From assembly GCF_005239225.2 (NCBI RefSeq), contig NC_133299.1, forward strand, positions 11,722,967 through 11,786,966: a stretch of 64,000 nt of DNA. Reading direction: 5' to 3'. Both the position numbers and the translations under genes were made by a program. The stretch comes from Populus alba (taxonomy: Eukaryota; Streptophyta; Magnoliopsida; Malpighiales; Salicaceae). Each line of letters starts with the position of its first letter. Within the stretch, counting starts at the first letter, position 1. The notes under the pieces are model-generated. The model worked only from the letters and a program-made list of their open reading frames with translations, was not told the origin of the DNA and did no database searches. Below are positions 22,740 to 36,500 of the stretch, piece after piece.

Positions 22740-22885
22740 AGAAGAAATCCAGACCACAGCTTTTACTAGAATGATCCATGAACAACTACTAGAAGAAATC
22801 CAGACCACATAAATGATCCATGAACAACTACTAGAAGAAATCCAGACCACAACTTTTACCAGAATGATCCAAGAACAACAACTAC
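22740..22885. repeat. Three imperfect tandem copies around AGAAGAAATCCAGACCACA
   Basis: AGAAGAAATCCAGACCACA occurs at about 22740, 22792 and 22832. Each copy is followed by ATGATCCATGAACAACTACT or a close variant; the middle copy lacks a short CTTTTAC segment. Confidence 0.8.
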
Positions 22886-23760
22886 TACTGGAACATGCGA
22901 TTATTTTCGCTTAATTTCCTACAATTTGGGTCCGCACCCCATGAAAGTGCAGTTAATATTGGGCACAAACTAAGCTTAATTTGTTGAACTTTAATTTCTG
23001 GCGACACAAATCACAAAAGCTGAGGCGCATTTCTCTTCCTTTTAACAAAGCATGGACTTCTAAATGTTCTGTTGATGAGCAGCTAGTAGAAGTGGCATAA
23101 CTGGAAAGTGGAAGGGAATGATAATTACTAGGAAAACCTTTTGTATAAGATGTAAATTCCACATAATTTCAAACAAGGAAAATCCTTAAAAGATCCCATC
23201 GAAGCTTAGGAGCGATATGCATATTCTGTAGATATAAAGATCTAGAAATTCATAACCAAGTATGAACATAATTTTATAAAGTTAAAAAAAAAATTAAGAT
23301 GGAAAGCGTGACATAATGATTATTTTGAATCCAGACACACATTATTAAGATTTGAACCCCTCCAAACAATTAGTAAATCACGAATAAAAAATATAAAAAA
23401 AATCATGAGAATAGTTGTTCTTTGATAAATCAATTTTAGTTCTTTCAAGAACTAAAAAAATGAGTTTTCGTTACAACACACAAACATTATTATGAAATCA
23501 AAATCTATTAAAAAAAACATAAACACAAGCTAAATACTTCTATTTTATAATAGATAAGAAATGTCCTAAACAATGCTAAAAAATAATAAAAAAGTTCTCA
23601 ATAAAAAATAGAGATAAAAGATTCTAAATTAATTAGGAATCTAATATAAAATACCGCATAATAACTTTTGGATCTTATCACAAAACTTTCATGATTTGTT
23701 ATTATTATGAAATTTTAATGATATAAAAAATAGACCTCTAGAATTTTCTAGTATAATTTT

Positions 23761-23990
23761 AACCCGATGTAATAATCGGATAAAAACTTATACTTGTTAG
23801 CGTAAAACTATACATTTTAAAAAATCAACTCAAAACCGACTTAAATATCTATCAACTTTAACTCTCATAAATAAACATGAAAATTAATTTCAACCCGATT
23901 AAATGGTCGGATAAAAACTTATACTTGTTAGCGTAAAACTATATATTTTAAAAAATCAACTTAAATATCTACCAACTTTAACTCTCATAT
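23761..23990. repeat. Local duplication of about 110 bp
   Basis: Two copies (about 23761-23870 and 23893-23990) share AACCCGAT, then CGGATAAAAACTTATACTTG, TTAGCGTAAAACTATA and CAACTTTAACTCTCATA in the same order. The second copy lacks about 14 bases. Confidence 0.8.
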
Positions 23991-24247
23991 ACATGATAAT
24001 CTTTGTAATTATTGTTGCTAAAATATTCTTATAATGTTATTATGTTGGAATTAAATGTCTTCCTCCTAGTTTCATTGTAAAAGATAGAAACTCCAATTAT
24101 ATTCTACCAAAATATTATTATAATATTAAAATTAATTGCCGCCACCTATCTTTCATTATAGCGCATGTAAAAGTTTTCAAACAAGACTGCCTAATTATAC
24201 CATCAACCTTGGACCCAAGTTGGGGTTGAGTGAGCCATTCTTGCACA

Positions 24248-24928
24248 TTAATTATATTGATTATAGGCTGCTTGTATATGTTGAAACTTTAAGTTAGTAT
24301 TGCCCCAAATGCTCTCAACAAGCTCATTCAACACCTCGTTTAGCTTCTTGGCTTTTGACCTTGTGATTTGCTGAATTTGCACTTCTAGTAGGATCCGTAC
24401 CAAGCAAGCTTTCCTGTAGTTGACAATGGCGGTGAGCAAGTTTCAGTCAACTATAACCTTCCCGCTAGCCAACAACTTCGAACCCTCTCCCCTGGCAAAA
24501 TTGCTCGCAAATCTCTATTTCTTTTCAAGCACACATGCAGCTGGACCATCTCTGAAGCATCAAGTCTTTTCTGTTGGATAGACCACATGCCAAGCACAGC
24601 TGGAGGGGGCTCTTGATAATAACCATGGAAATGACAATCCAATTGCTGGTGTCTGAGAATCAAACAGGACCCATTACTTCGACGGAGATTTCCCGAGGGA
24701 GCTGCAGATTTATTTGATGTGTTTCCCATCCAGCTGCTTGATGAAATGCTCAAACTTAGCTTCCGTCTCCAGTAGGCATCGTGCAAGATGATCAAAGACA
24801 CCTTCAGAACTGAACCTGTCATAAATTTTCCAGTTTTCATGTAACCAGAACGGGAAAGCTGACGACATACTTGTAACTCCCACTTGCGTGGAATTAAGAA
24901 GTTTAACTGAGCTGAGGGCATGAATCAT
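24248..24928 (-). pseudogene. Weak protein-like remnants, probably transposon-derived
   Basis: Minus-strand 24248-24439 encodes TRSKAKKLNEVLNELVESIW, similar in style to the short linker between gag and protease of plant Gypsy elements. Upstream, 24710-24928 encodes a 72-residue frame with LHENWKIYDRF and LARCLLETEAKFEHFIKQLDG that I do not recognise. The stretch between holds stops in all frames. These may be one degraded element or unrelated fragments. Confidence 0.3.
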
Positions 24929-24929
24929 T

Positions 24930-27639
24930 CCAACTTATTTTTCTCTTGAGTACCTCCTTGAATGATACGAAGACCTCAAAGTCTGTTTTTTGCTGGATCA
25001 TGACAAGAAAATGCTTCTCCTTTGCATATAGTTTCGGAAGCGTCTGGATCTTTTCAAGGGGGAAAAATGAACATTAAAGATCCAGATTTGAGCTTCAACA
25101 GGTTACCAAAGAAATCCCCAACCTAACCCCAAAATGCAGAGAGAATTCTCTAATTTTCTGCTACTTAATAGTTTTTACGATATGAAGCTCATTTTCCATG
25201 AAATTATTTCCAATGATCAAAGAGGTTTATGCATAGGGAACATAAAGAAAAAACTAAACGGTGTTTTTAATGCCATAGCTTTATACTCATCTTCACCATG
25301 ATTATACTAAAAAAATTATGATTTTATCCATGTCACCAAAAATATTTGGTCTGGCTACGAGGGGCTATTAGGATAAGAGCATTTTTTTTTATATTTTTTG
25401 CACATGAAATTATTAATTTATTTTTAAAACAAAAAATATTGAATTGACATCTAGTTGTTATTTAGAATTTTTATTTTTTAAAGCATAATAAAATAACTAT
25501 ATTGTCTTTAAAATAAAAAAGACTTTGACAGGCTTTAAGGGTTTTTTTTTTTCATCTTTTATTTTTGTTATTATCAAGTTGGATGAGAAACGTTTTTGTA
25601 ACTAAATAAATATAAATATTATTAAAAAAAATAATTGACACATAGATTGGAGTCACTTCATTCAGATGACATGTACAGGATGATCTCGTGACCAAATGAT
25701 GGTCACTAGGGGTGGCAGTCAAATAGTCTTTCACAACCCCTCTATTCCTAAGCGACACTTATGGGATACAAACATTTATTTTTGGCATTAACAACCCTTT
25801 TATTTTTTTTCTCTCTCTTTTCTCATTGATTTTTACGTTTAAACTATAAATTTTCAAAGCAACCTTTTAATTTTTTTTCTTCATATTTAATCTTTGTTCT
25901 TTTTATTACTATTTTTTCTTTCTATTTGTAATGATTCATAGAATCGAGAATTTTTTTTTTTAATTTCATCATACTTCAAATTTTTTTATCTATCAGATTT
26001 ACTCTTTAATTTTTTTTATTGCTATTTATTTTGTTTTGAATCCCTTTTTAAATTGAATTTATTTTTTTAATTTTTTCCCTCGACATTTAATTTTATTTTT
26101 ATATCAAATTTGATCTTTAATTTTTTTTATTTCTATTTGTATTACTTTAGCAAATTTTTTTGATATCTAATTTCATCATTCAAAATTGAATTGGTTAATA
26201 AATGAGTTTCTTGATTGAACCCTGGTCTAGGATTTCACTGGTTGCAAGTTTAGAAAATTAACTTCAAGATTAGAAGATTCGCTCAGTGTTGCTTGATTTT
26301 TTTTTTCTTTTCTTTTTTAAACTCTTGTTTTTTCGATTTTATTCTTCAATATTAATTTAATTAGAGTCCAGGATATATTTTTTTATTTGTTTTCTATAAA
26401 ATTTTTCACTGATTTTAAAAATAACTTGGGTTTATCTTGAATCTTTTTATTGTCGTTCTTTGTTAAATTTAGCTTTTTAAAAGAATTCTTGTTTTTGAAT
26501 TAAATTAAATTAAATTAACTGATTAAATATAAGCATGATATGCTAACTTTATAATATTTTGCTTATTTGCTTTCTAGGTTGTTGCTCTAACAATGCATGT
26601 GACCTCTTTCAATATCGTTGTGTAACCTTTTACAGTGACATTAGAATTGTCTCAGCTTTTTTTTATTGTGGTGCAATGTTCATAGCAAGACGACAACTTT
26701 TCTTCCTTCTCCCGAGTATGATATTTGCTAGCTTATTTTTTATAGTTTATTATTGCTAATTTTTTTTCCTACTTTATTTACTATCAATGCCTTTTGTTAA
26801 TCTTGTTATTGAATTAATCTATCTTATTTAACATGTATGACCCGTGTCTAAAATATTTTTTTTTCTTTTAAAAACATTGATTTTACACATTTTTTTATGT
26901 TGACCCGGCTTTCGAGAGACACAAATCTAGTAAACCTCTAATTCTTCCTCTTTTAAGTTTAGCTAGTCTAATTTTCTCTAATTCTCTTCCCTTAAGTTTT
27001 TAGTGTAAATAAAAATAAAAACAAGCATGCCATGAGAACCTTCTCAGACTAAGTTCAGCTGTAGGAAATGACATTGAAAACCTTGCCATATGGATCTCAG
27101 TACTGCAATTATTTTGCAGACATAAAGTTGCCTTCCCTAAACTTATTTTTATTTTGCTTTACCACTTCTTAACGTTACTCACGCTGATTAAATCAAAGGC
27201 TCTTGTAGATTTCTGCAGTTCCATGCCCCCTCTGGTGCTCTGAGAAAATTGTGCAACTCTGTATGCAGAGAATGTTGTTTCTGCTATTAGGAAACCTGAA
27301 AACTATTAAGATCCTCAAGTGCACAAAATATTATCCATTAATCAGGCAATCAATATAACAAATCATCAGGACCTATGTTACAAGCTCGAATTGCCAGTGG
27401 CACCCTAACATCTTTAAAAGAACAGCCTGACCAGCACCTAACCATCTTACGAAAAGAATAGGCCCAGCACAAGCTTATTGGCAGCAAAGAATCCTAACCA
27501 ATCAGGCAGGCACAATAACGGCAAAACCATAATTCCTGCACAAACATGTACTTCTGGCGCAATTGAATGCCTGTTACAAAAATACTAATGGAATAATGAT
27601 GGTCGGTAACAATACAAAGAAATCCATTACCAGGATGGT
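24930..27639. other. T-rich intergenic DNA, no gene
   Basis: Long T-rich stretches (25790-26560) resemble diverged pieces of the sub-repeats seen at 48-58 kb. The open frame at 26559-26759 has no recognisable domain. The last ~50 bases are probably the 3' UTR of the carrier gene. Confidence 0.5.
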
Positions 27640-30600
27640 TCAATTATTGGCAACTTGGCTTTGTTTCTGGCGGTTTTCCTCCACAATTCTCTGAAACTCT
27701 TTCTCACTGGCTGCAATTAGACGCTTCACGATATCAAAAGTGGTAAGCCTAATGCTGCAGCAGAAAAGGAGGAAAGTAGATTCATGTCAGCCAAGGCAAA
27801 AATTTCTTATGAAATCAACAACTTCTCATTGCATGCCCATATCTTTTTACGCACAGGAACCAAATAGTCTTCACTATTCCAGCACCATTTGGGCATCGTT
27901 AGTGTCTATGAGTTGCAAAACCAAATTTTGCATGGTTATTCTTAAACGTGGATCCATAATCTTAGATTTTTCAGATTTTCTATGCCAGATCTGATTAATG
28001 CATTTTCAGATAACTACCAAATGCTCAATTATTCCCAGATCAAAGAAAACCAGAAGCTCATCAGTTTCACATGAAGCAAGACATCATATTGAAGGATTTT
28101 CCAAGAGCATATATCAAAAAATAAAAAAGGGAATGAAAGCGAACCTGCTATTTGGAAGGGTTTTTAATGCATTGGGAACAAAACCCCTATACAAGCCAAT
28201 AACTCCATCACGCTGCACGATCCCTGCATCAACAAGAGCACATTATATTTGAACCATCAGTCTCCAAAATAAATTGCAAAATGCAATTAATAACATGAGA
28301 AAATTCTGATTAGATTGAGATATGTAGCCTATATCAAGACTTGTAAATTTACCCAAGAGCCATTAGGATTCATGCAAACACAACTGAAACAAGGGCTACA
28401 GCCACATGAAATTGAAGAGGCTATATTATTTCATAAGACCTAGGAGCTCTATATAGAGTTGATATATGAGCAATGGGTAAGCTGCCTTGCAATATTAAGA
28501 AATTCAAGAGCATGGTGTTTGAGAAGCTTGATCCAGTTAGAAACCAAAAACTTGTTTTCATTTTAATTATATGTGGAGAAGTATGGATAGAAGCTCACCT
28601 AGCTATAACTTTATAATTTCCAAAATAAGGGTATTTCAGAGAAAGGATTGCAGCTCACCAGGCATTGTAATCAAGTTTCACCTAGCATGTTATGAGTGAG
28701 TATACAGATAAAAAGCTCTTTCAACAAAAAATAACATTGCCCTGGCATTGGGCTAAGATTAGGACATGAACAGATTTAAGGCTCTTTCTTCTTGAACTAC
28801 TGTTGCCCTTGGGGCTCAAGAGTCAAGAGGTTAAAAGTTGGAATGTTGTGGAGGGAATGATGGGCTCAATGATCAGATGACACTAGCACTAATAAATGAG
28901 AAAAGCAAGAAAGTCTGATATGTAGTTGATGGTCCTTTTCTTTAGCTGATGTTAGTATCACTTGCAATCTAAGCCTTTCTTAATTGCAGGACCATCCTTG
29001 CCACTTTCCATGCCTACACTCAAAGAGAGAGAGCTAAATGTTTTAAGCGATGTCTGGGCTAGCCAATACAATATCCACTCTCATATATGTTTGAGTCTTG
29101 GTCCATGCTACTAGAACCCTTTTATGGTGATTTCTGGGACAATAAATATCTCCATGCATATCTGTACTTTATTTGTTAGTGCAACTTACCTGGAATGGCA
29201 TCCAAAACTGATTTGTAAGGTGTACCCTTCATTTGCATTTGTCTTCTTACTGTATCCAAAGGATAGCAAGTGAGAGTTGCAACAGCGGCAGACACCACAG
29301 CTGTCAGCAGAGATGATTGAGTCTTCTGTTGATATTTCTCAGGCAATGACTTCTTCACCCTGTTGTTCAAAGAGGGCAGTATCCAACACTTGTTTTATGT
29401 TTGTATCCTTTTCCATAAAGGAATAAATAAATAGATAGATAAAAGAAGCTTTAGGATTAATGAGCTCACAAGTCAAAAATGCAAAAGTTCACGGCAATAT
29501 ATGGCGCAATGCCAAGAAGAGAAGGCCCGAGACCATAGTAAAATGATGCAACTCCTTCCTCCCGTAACATTGTTAACGCAATCTGGACAAATAATCAACA
29601 CTTTTCTGTTCATAAATGATTATCTTGTCATAAGAAGTATTCTAGTAATCAATATCACACCTCAGACATAGTGCGATACCCAGGTTCAACTGCTAAGCGT
29701 AATCTCAGGACATCCAAAGGATATGTTACCTGGACAAATGTAAACAGTAAGATGATTTTAAGATACAAATGCATGTAGTACTGAATACACATTACTTTTT
29801 CAAAAAGTAATACAAAAAATTAGATGTCTACGCACACTGTAAAATTTTTTGGAAACAGATTCATACACCTCCTTAAGCAAACACATTATCCTTGACATAA
29901 CCAATTAAATCCCAATAGGTAGCTATGTAATGAAAATTTTCATTTCCATTTCCATTTCCACTGATGAATTACTCACAAAAGTAGATGTCATGCCTGCACA
30001 AGCACCTGCTGCAAGTCTGCCAATAACTGAGAGTTCGCCATCCTTTCCCTTAAACAAATTCTACAAATTCACACACACAAAAAATAATCAACCAAATGCC
30101 TCAAACAATAATAATTCCAAATACTTATAACACTCTCCCACAACTTGCTGATATACATTTTCACTAGGATTACCTTGTAAGTTTCATAAGCAAAGAGCTG
30201 GACGGCACTATAAGGTATGATCCGAATCACCTGAAATATTCACCATAAATCCCAAATCGGAAAACAAATCAAATCCTAATTATTCATCAAAGTGAAAAAT
30301 CGCCAACTACCTGCGGGAGGTTTCCCTTCCAATACCCTTTGATTCCCTCTTCTTTCCCTATCATTACTATCGCCTGCAGTTCATTGACCAATAAGCAACC
30401 TCATTAAGATAAACAAGGGAGGCAAGGCTCAATCCATGCTCGGCTAATTGAACTACAGTTCCATAATCATAAAATTTCTCGATAAAAAAAAACTTCAAAC
30501 ATAACCCACATTACATTCGCTACACACCTCAATGAAAACCAATTGCCTTCTTAGCACTTTCCTGCCCGGCCCGCACTCCATGAATCTACAAACACATCAA

Positions 30601-31203
30601 ATTAATACTGATTAATCTTATTGATAATGTTTCCTAATTATCAATTATTAAAACATTTAAAAATAATGCAAAATTTTATTTTACATTTTTTCCGGATCCT
30701 ACATTTTACTATACTCAAATTCCATTTTCTCAGCAACCAAACAGCAAACACTAACGATACCGTTTGCTACAGAATAAAAATATCACCACGAAAAACACGT
30801 GATAAAATCCGAAAGCAGAGAAACTTAAAAAGAACACCTGCATGAGTAGCTTAATACGGTCAAGCGGAGCGGTGACGGTCTTCGCGGCGGCACCAGCGAC
30901 AGCTCCAGCGGCAAAAATCGCAGCATCTCTCGGGACAAAAGCCAGTATTGCTAACGGATGCTTCAATAGCTGAGCCTTACTCGGCGCGAACTCATTTCCT
31001 TTATCTTTCTTATTCTCTGTCATTGAGACTGAAGCAAAATTACCAAAACTGCCATTGCGTCCATCACTCCGGATTCTGCAACTGAATTGCGCGTTTCTCC
31101 ACAGAGGTTCGCGGTGGTGCGTGGTTTCCGTGAGAGAGCAGTGTGTGGTTTTCAGGTTTGGTAACGTCTGGAAGCAGAGAATGGCCCTCTCTTTGTCTCT
31201 CAT
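27640..31203 (-). CDS. TAAC: Thylakoid/plastid ADP,ATP carrier (TAAC type), ten coding exons, one frameshift
   Basis: A mitochondrial-carrier-family transporter expected in plastid membranes, exchanging ATP for ADP; close in sequence to Arabidopsis At5g01500. Exons (high to low): 30838-31203, 30528-30585, 30311-30373, 30174-30230, 29977-30060, 29661-29729, 29470-29582, 29190-29359, 28145-28223, 27640-27754. All introns have GT/AG ends and all phases agree except at exon 2. Start MRDKERAILCF aligns with the Arabidopsis N-terminus. Carrier signatures: APLDRIKLLMQ (exon 1), YPLDVLRLRL (exon 6), YPLDTVRRQMQ (exon 8). YRGFVPNALKTLPNSS precedes the stop TGA 27640-27642. Exon 2 is 58 bp, not the 57 needed, with TTTT (30534-30537 on the plus strand) where three T are expected. 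As written the protein stops about 20 codons later. Corrected it would be about 390 residues. Confidence 0.93.
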
Positions 31204-33589
31204 GGTATGATTTGGTGACTTTGAGAGTTTGTTAGGGGTAGAGAAGGGATAAGGTAGAAACTGTAAAGGTTGTTGCAGAGAGGGAGGAGAGCAAACTAGA
31301 AAGTCAAAAGAGGGATTTCTTGGGATTTTAAGAGGGTGTTTGGGAGTGTGGTAGCTTTGCTTTTTTAAATAGCTTTTTTGTGCCGAAAAGTATGCCAATA
31401 ATATTTTTTTATTTTTAAAATTATTTTTGATATCAGCACATCAAAACCATCCAGAAAGTACAAACCGAACTTAATTTTAGCAAAAATAAAAAAAAATGAA
31501 ATTATAAAAAAACCGTTTGGACCGCAAGTACCAAACGGCCCCTAAACAAGTTGAGTAGTGTGGATTTGTTTTATTAATGATTTACAAGCTATTTGAAATA
31601 ATTTTCTCTATTATAAATTTAATTCAATTCTAATATTTAATTTTGAATTTAATTAATTAATTCTAAAAATAGATTAAATTCATTTTATTTTTTAAGAATA
31701 AAAAATTTATTTGATAATAATAAAAGCATTATTATTTTTTAAATATTTTCAACAAGTAATTTCCTTTTTTATTTATTTTAATCTAAACAAAAATAATTTA
31801 TATATTTAATACGCAGACTTATATTGTATTTGAATCTCTAATAATAATTTTGAATATACTCTTATAAGCATGTAAATTTTTAGTTTTGAGTACAAGTTTG
31901 TCATGCTTATAATTAAAATAAGTATGAAATCTATTTTTTTTAAATAACTTTTTTAATATATTTTTTAGAATAATAAAACTAAATAATTCATGCTCCCGAG
32001 TCTTAAGTAATACACTGTACTGTTTTTTTTTTTTAATACAAGTTTGACCATTATACTTGTCATCAATTGGTCATGTATATTTATTTTTTCTTGGAATATA
32101 TAAAAAAAAGAAAAAAAATATAAAATCTCAGCAATTGGTCTGCCCAACGCATAGCTCCACTATAACAGGCCGAACGCGTATTCATGAGGCCCATTTACTG
32201 GACCAGGGTGAAAGTGGAACAAGGTTTGTTTTGTCGGTGCCATTACGAAAACTTCAACCCTGGCTATAGTCCAGAAGCTATTTACAGCACCAGACCATAC
32301 GAAATAATAGAGTTTTTTTTTTTGTATTTTAAAAATATATTTTTTAAATCTTTTTTATTTAAAATTATTTTTTTTAATTTTTATGTTTTAAATTAATTTT
32401 CAAATCATTTTAATGTGTTAATATCAAAAATAATTTTTAAAAATAAAACAAAAATATTATTTTAATATATTTTCAAATAAAAAATATTTTAAAAGATAAT
32501 GATTAGCATACTTTCAAACACCCTCAAACTTAGTTGGTGCCATTACCAAAAGTTCAAGTTTTCAACACCAAAGCAAGATACATAGTTTGGAACAAGATTG
32601 CTAAAAATATACTTTTAAAAAATATATAATATAAACTTGAATTGTAAAAACAAATCGTAAAAATCATAAAAAAATATTTTTTTCATACATAATTTAAATA
32701 TCTTAAAAAACAAATAAAAAATTTGTATATAATACAAATAACTCAAAAATACAATAAATATATTATTGATTTTCATAAATTTTTATTAACCAACAATCAA
32801 CAAACTTAAAACAAACATAAACTTTTATATACAAAAGCATTGACATGTTTTTTTAGCAACGTTGCCTGCCACCTCCTCTGTAATTCATAAAAATGACAAA
32901 TAATTGCGTTGAACATGGCTAATGAGATAAACCCAAACTATGAAAAATTCACGTTTTTGAGATCAAAATCACGTTTTTGCTCGATATTAAACTAATTTTA
33001 CCAAGTCAAAATAATTTCAGTACAATTTCAATATTTTTTAAGTTTTTTATACCAAGTTAACACTATAAACATGTATTGTCTCATAAAATTATATAATTTT
33101 ATAAATTAATTCGCAATTTTAATAAATTGGAAAACCACACAAATTAACTAAAGAATGAATGGGAGTTAGTCACGTGCTTCTCTCTCACTCTCTCTCTCTC
33201 TCTACACACACACACACTAAAATTATCATCGTCAATATAGAGAAATCAAATTGCAAGCACAAACAAGAAATGATTTCCATTTATTTATTAGATTGATATA
33301 TACAGGAGTAAAGATAACCCCTGTGCCATATGCCAGCAGCTTTCTATATATACTGGCTCAAGAAACAAAAAACTCGGTTGCCGAAAAACACCCTGAGAAA
33401 ATCCTATACATTACATATATATGCTGTAGCCCTTTCTTCATAAAGCTACAATGGTGTTGACTCCTCAGTTACCTTTGAAACAAAATGAAAGAATAACAGA
33501 ATCCATTCAATCTGTTGATGATGATGTTTTGATGCTGTAATCTTCATCCTGAAGGACAAGCCCTGCGTTCATGATCATATGATACAAAT
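31204..33589. other. AT-rich intergenic DNA with dispersed repeat copies
   Basis: It contains the 5' flank of TAAC, an AT-rich dispersed repeat at 31384-31560 (inverted) and 32308-32525 (forward), and CT and CA microsatellites at about 33181-33218. The last bases are probably the 3' UTR of the CAX gene. No other gene is seen. Confidence 0.55.
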
Positions 33590-36500
33590 TTAAGCTGCAA
33601 TGACTGATCCAGCTGCGGACTTGACTCCCAAATCGATGACATTTCCATGGTCTGCACAAAAAGAAAATACAAAATTTTGGATATGGAATGGATTTAGAGT
33701 GGATGGAAAGGGATAGATTCAACATTCTTAACCAAGCCTCAAAAAAATGTTGTAAGTTCTTACTCAATGGTGTCTTGTTTAAGAAAAAACACGCCCCAAT
33801 AACAACGTAGCACAACAATAGAGCCAATCCTTTCAGGTAGTGAGAAGTACCGTCCTGTAACAAATAAGGGGAAGCAATTTCCTTGAGCATCAATTGACTA
33901 GCATACACAGAATGAACTATACTAATTCTTTCATTAATTAGAGCAAGAGAAAGGAGATTCTGCTGTTAATACGCTTAAAAAAGTAATTTTGGTTAATACT
34001 TAATCACATATATATTACCTGTAAGGTGAAGGCTGTGGTGATTATTGATAAGGTAAGAGCACCCCAGTCTCGAGGAAGATTGAAGTTAAGATCCATTTCA
34101 ATGCCTAAAATCCAAGCAACAATTACACAAAAGTGGAACCTGCAGAAAAGTTGTGGTGTATAAGTTCAGTCAGACTGATCATTTTCTTTTGGAGAGAAGG
34201 AAGGTTAGGTCAAAGACACCGTTTGAGTTTTTAATTATGAAACACTCACCACAAACATAGCAATTTGAGTTGCAGATCCTAGTGCAACACCTAAAGATAT
34301 ATCCAACTTGTTTTTAAAAGCAAAAATGACTGCTCCAGCATGTTCAGCTGCATTTTCCAACTATTGGCAGCAAGATAATGCTAATGAAGCTGACAGAAAG
34401 GCCCCCAAGATTCTGAAGCATCCTGTGGAATCAAGAGGCATATTTTCTCAGCTCATACCGGAGTACTATTAAAGTAATTAAGAACAGTAATCTTACAAGA
34501 ATGCTTGATAGTTTAGTTACCTCGATCGTGCCCACAAACATATTCTGACAACAAGGCCTATGACAGCAGTCATTCCGACCAGCCAAACTATTTCCACTCC
34601 AGAATCCAAATCACAGGTGTTTCTTCTGAAAGCACGTCATCGCCATCTTCCACGGATTCCTGGGAGAGTTTGCTGCCAATCAATTAATTAACTCAGCTAA
34701 TTCCTAACTTGACAGAAACTTCAAAGGAATTTTAAATTTGCTCACCACCATTCAGAAGGAAATAGGATAATTAGAATAAGGATTAATTATCACCTCTTGC
34801 GCTTTCAAATAGTTGCCTGTTGTGTCACTAGCTGAAAGATAATGTATGTAACGTATGCAAAGCAGCATTATAATGCTGCTTACTCTCGAACAACTGCAGT
34901 GTTGGGACTTCCGTTGAGGGTAACGGAGGCTGCCAGACATCCGAAACAGCAGTGGCAGCATATGGCACAGCAATGCCAGGAGCAAAAGCAGCGCGTTAAC
35001 GTTCAGCTTGGTCTCTGTTCATTGGTTTATAACCATGCAAGTGTTATCATCTAACTTTGACCATGATAAAGCTAGAAGAATAAGAGTTCAAAACTGATGA
35101 ACATTTCAAATTACAACGGCTTAGCCTTACCCTGTCATATTTTTTGTTCCTTTCCAAAAGGTTGGCAATGCCACCACAGAAGAGAGAAGGTGCCAAGAAC
35201 CAAGAGGAGGTTTGATAGTATGGAACCCAAGATGTGAATATTTCACCACTTGTTATCTTGTGTTGCCAGAGTGCAAAAATAGCTATTATCAGTTCTGTAG
35301 CGCATTACCACATGTTGCATTTAGGAGCCCTCCCACTGCAAAAAACAAAGATTAGAAGGAAATTAAATCTCACGCTTCCTTCATTTTTCTTCCCAGTAAT
35401 CTTATTGAAACTTCCATGCAAGTATGACGCGAGATGACCCAAGCCCAATTCCAAAGTACCAAGGTTTTTTTTTTTTATTAAATTTGATTCGAGGAAAACC
35501 CAATTCTCTAGAAAACATACTTTGTGAGCCTTAAAGGTAAACAATAAAACCCGGATTGTCCAAACTCCTAAACTACTTACAACAAGTTCTCATTCGGACT
35601 CGAACTCAAGACCCTGCTATCAGATTTTAAATCCTTTATTCACCACACCACGCCTTTAGAAACATTTTTCATGAACACATGTTCACTATTAAAAAAAAAT
35701 ATTTTTAATAATATAAATCAAGATTTTCAATTAATGTAATACAAATTAAATTCTCAATCATTTATTAATAGTAAAATACAAAGATCAATATAAAATGATA
35801 TGAATTTTTATATGAAATTTCCCAAAACTAAAAAATTTCTTACTCCATAAATATTTCATTAAAAAAATAATATAAATTATATTTTAAAATCTTTATCTCA
35901 TAATATTTAATTTATTTAATTAAAATAAATTTTTCAAATATTAAATAATATAATCTTACAAAGAATTCATCGTTCTTTTGAAAGACAGTGACATTATCAC
36001 TGCAAGAAAATGACATAGGAAGAAGCTTTTTAATGGTAGGGACAATAGAAGAGTTAGGAAATCTTTCAAGTTGGTAGGTTGTATTCCACATGGAGTCTGA
36101 ATCATATACCACCAAGCAATCTTTCAATTTTTTAACTTTTTTTCTTATCACGAGAAAGCTTGGAAGCAGTTCTATCCCATTTTTTTTTAATTAATTAAGG
36201 TTTGATTTGACTAAATAAAATAATTAATGATGTTGAAATGTTGGCTTCTCTCCCCTATATCGCTCGAATATTTTATGCTACCATGGATTAAGTTTCTCAA
36301 GAAAAAACCGCCTTCCACTCCCTTCATTAGCACCAAAATATGAAATAATTTATCAGAGATTATAGTAAAGATAGGTAACTCAAAAAAAGATAGCGGGGTT
36401 GTTCAGTACCTTGTCGGACCAGTGTAATAAGCAATTTGCCTGCCAATTTTTTGAAAAAACCGACCAGAAAGAAAATTAATGATTTATTCCAATCTCTGCG

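Larger units (their letters stand above)
22599..24240. other. Intergenic DNA, no gene; two local repeats
   Basis: No convincing protein is seen on either strand. The stretch holds the two local duplications described separately (22740-22885 and 23761-23990) and otherwise AT-rich DNA. Confidence 0.5.
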
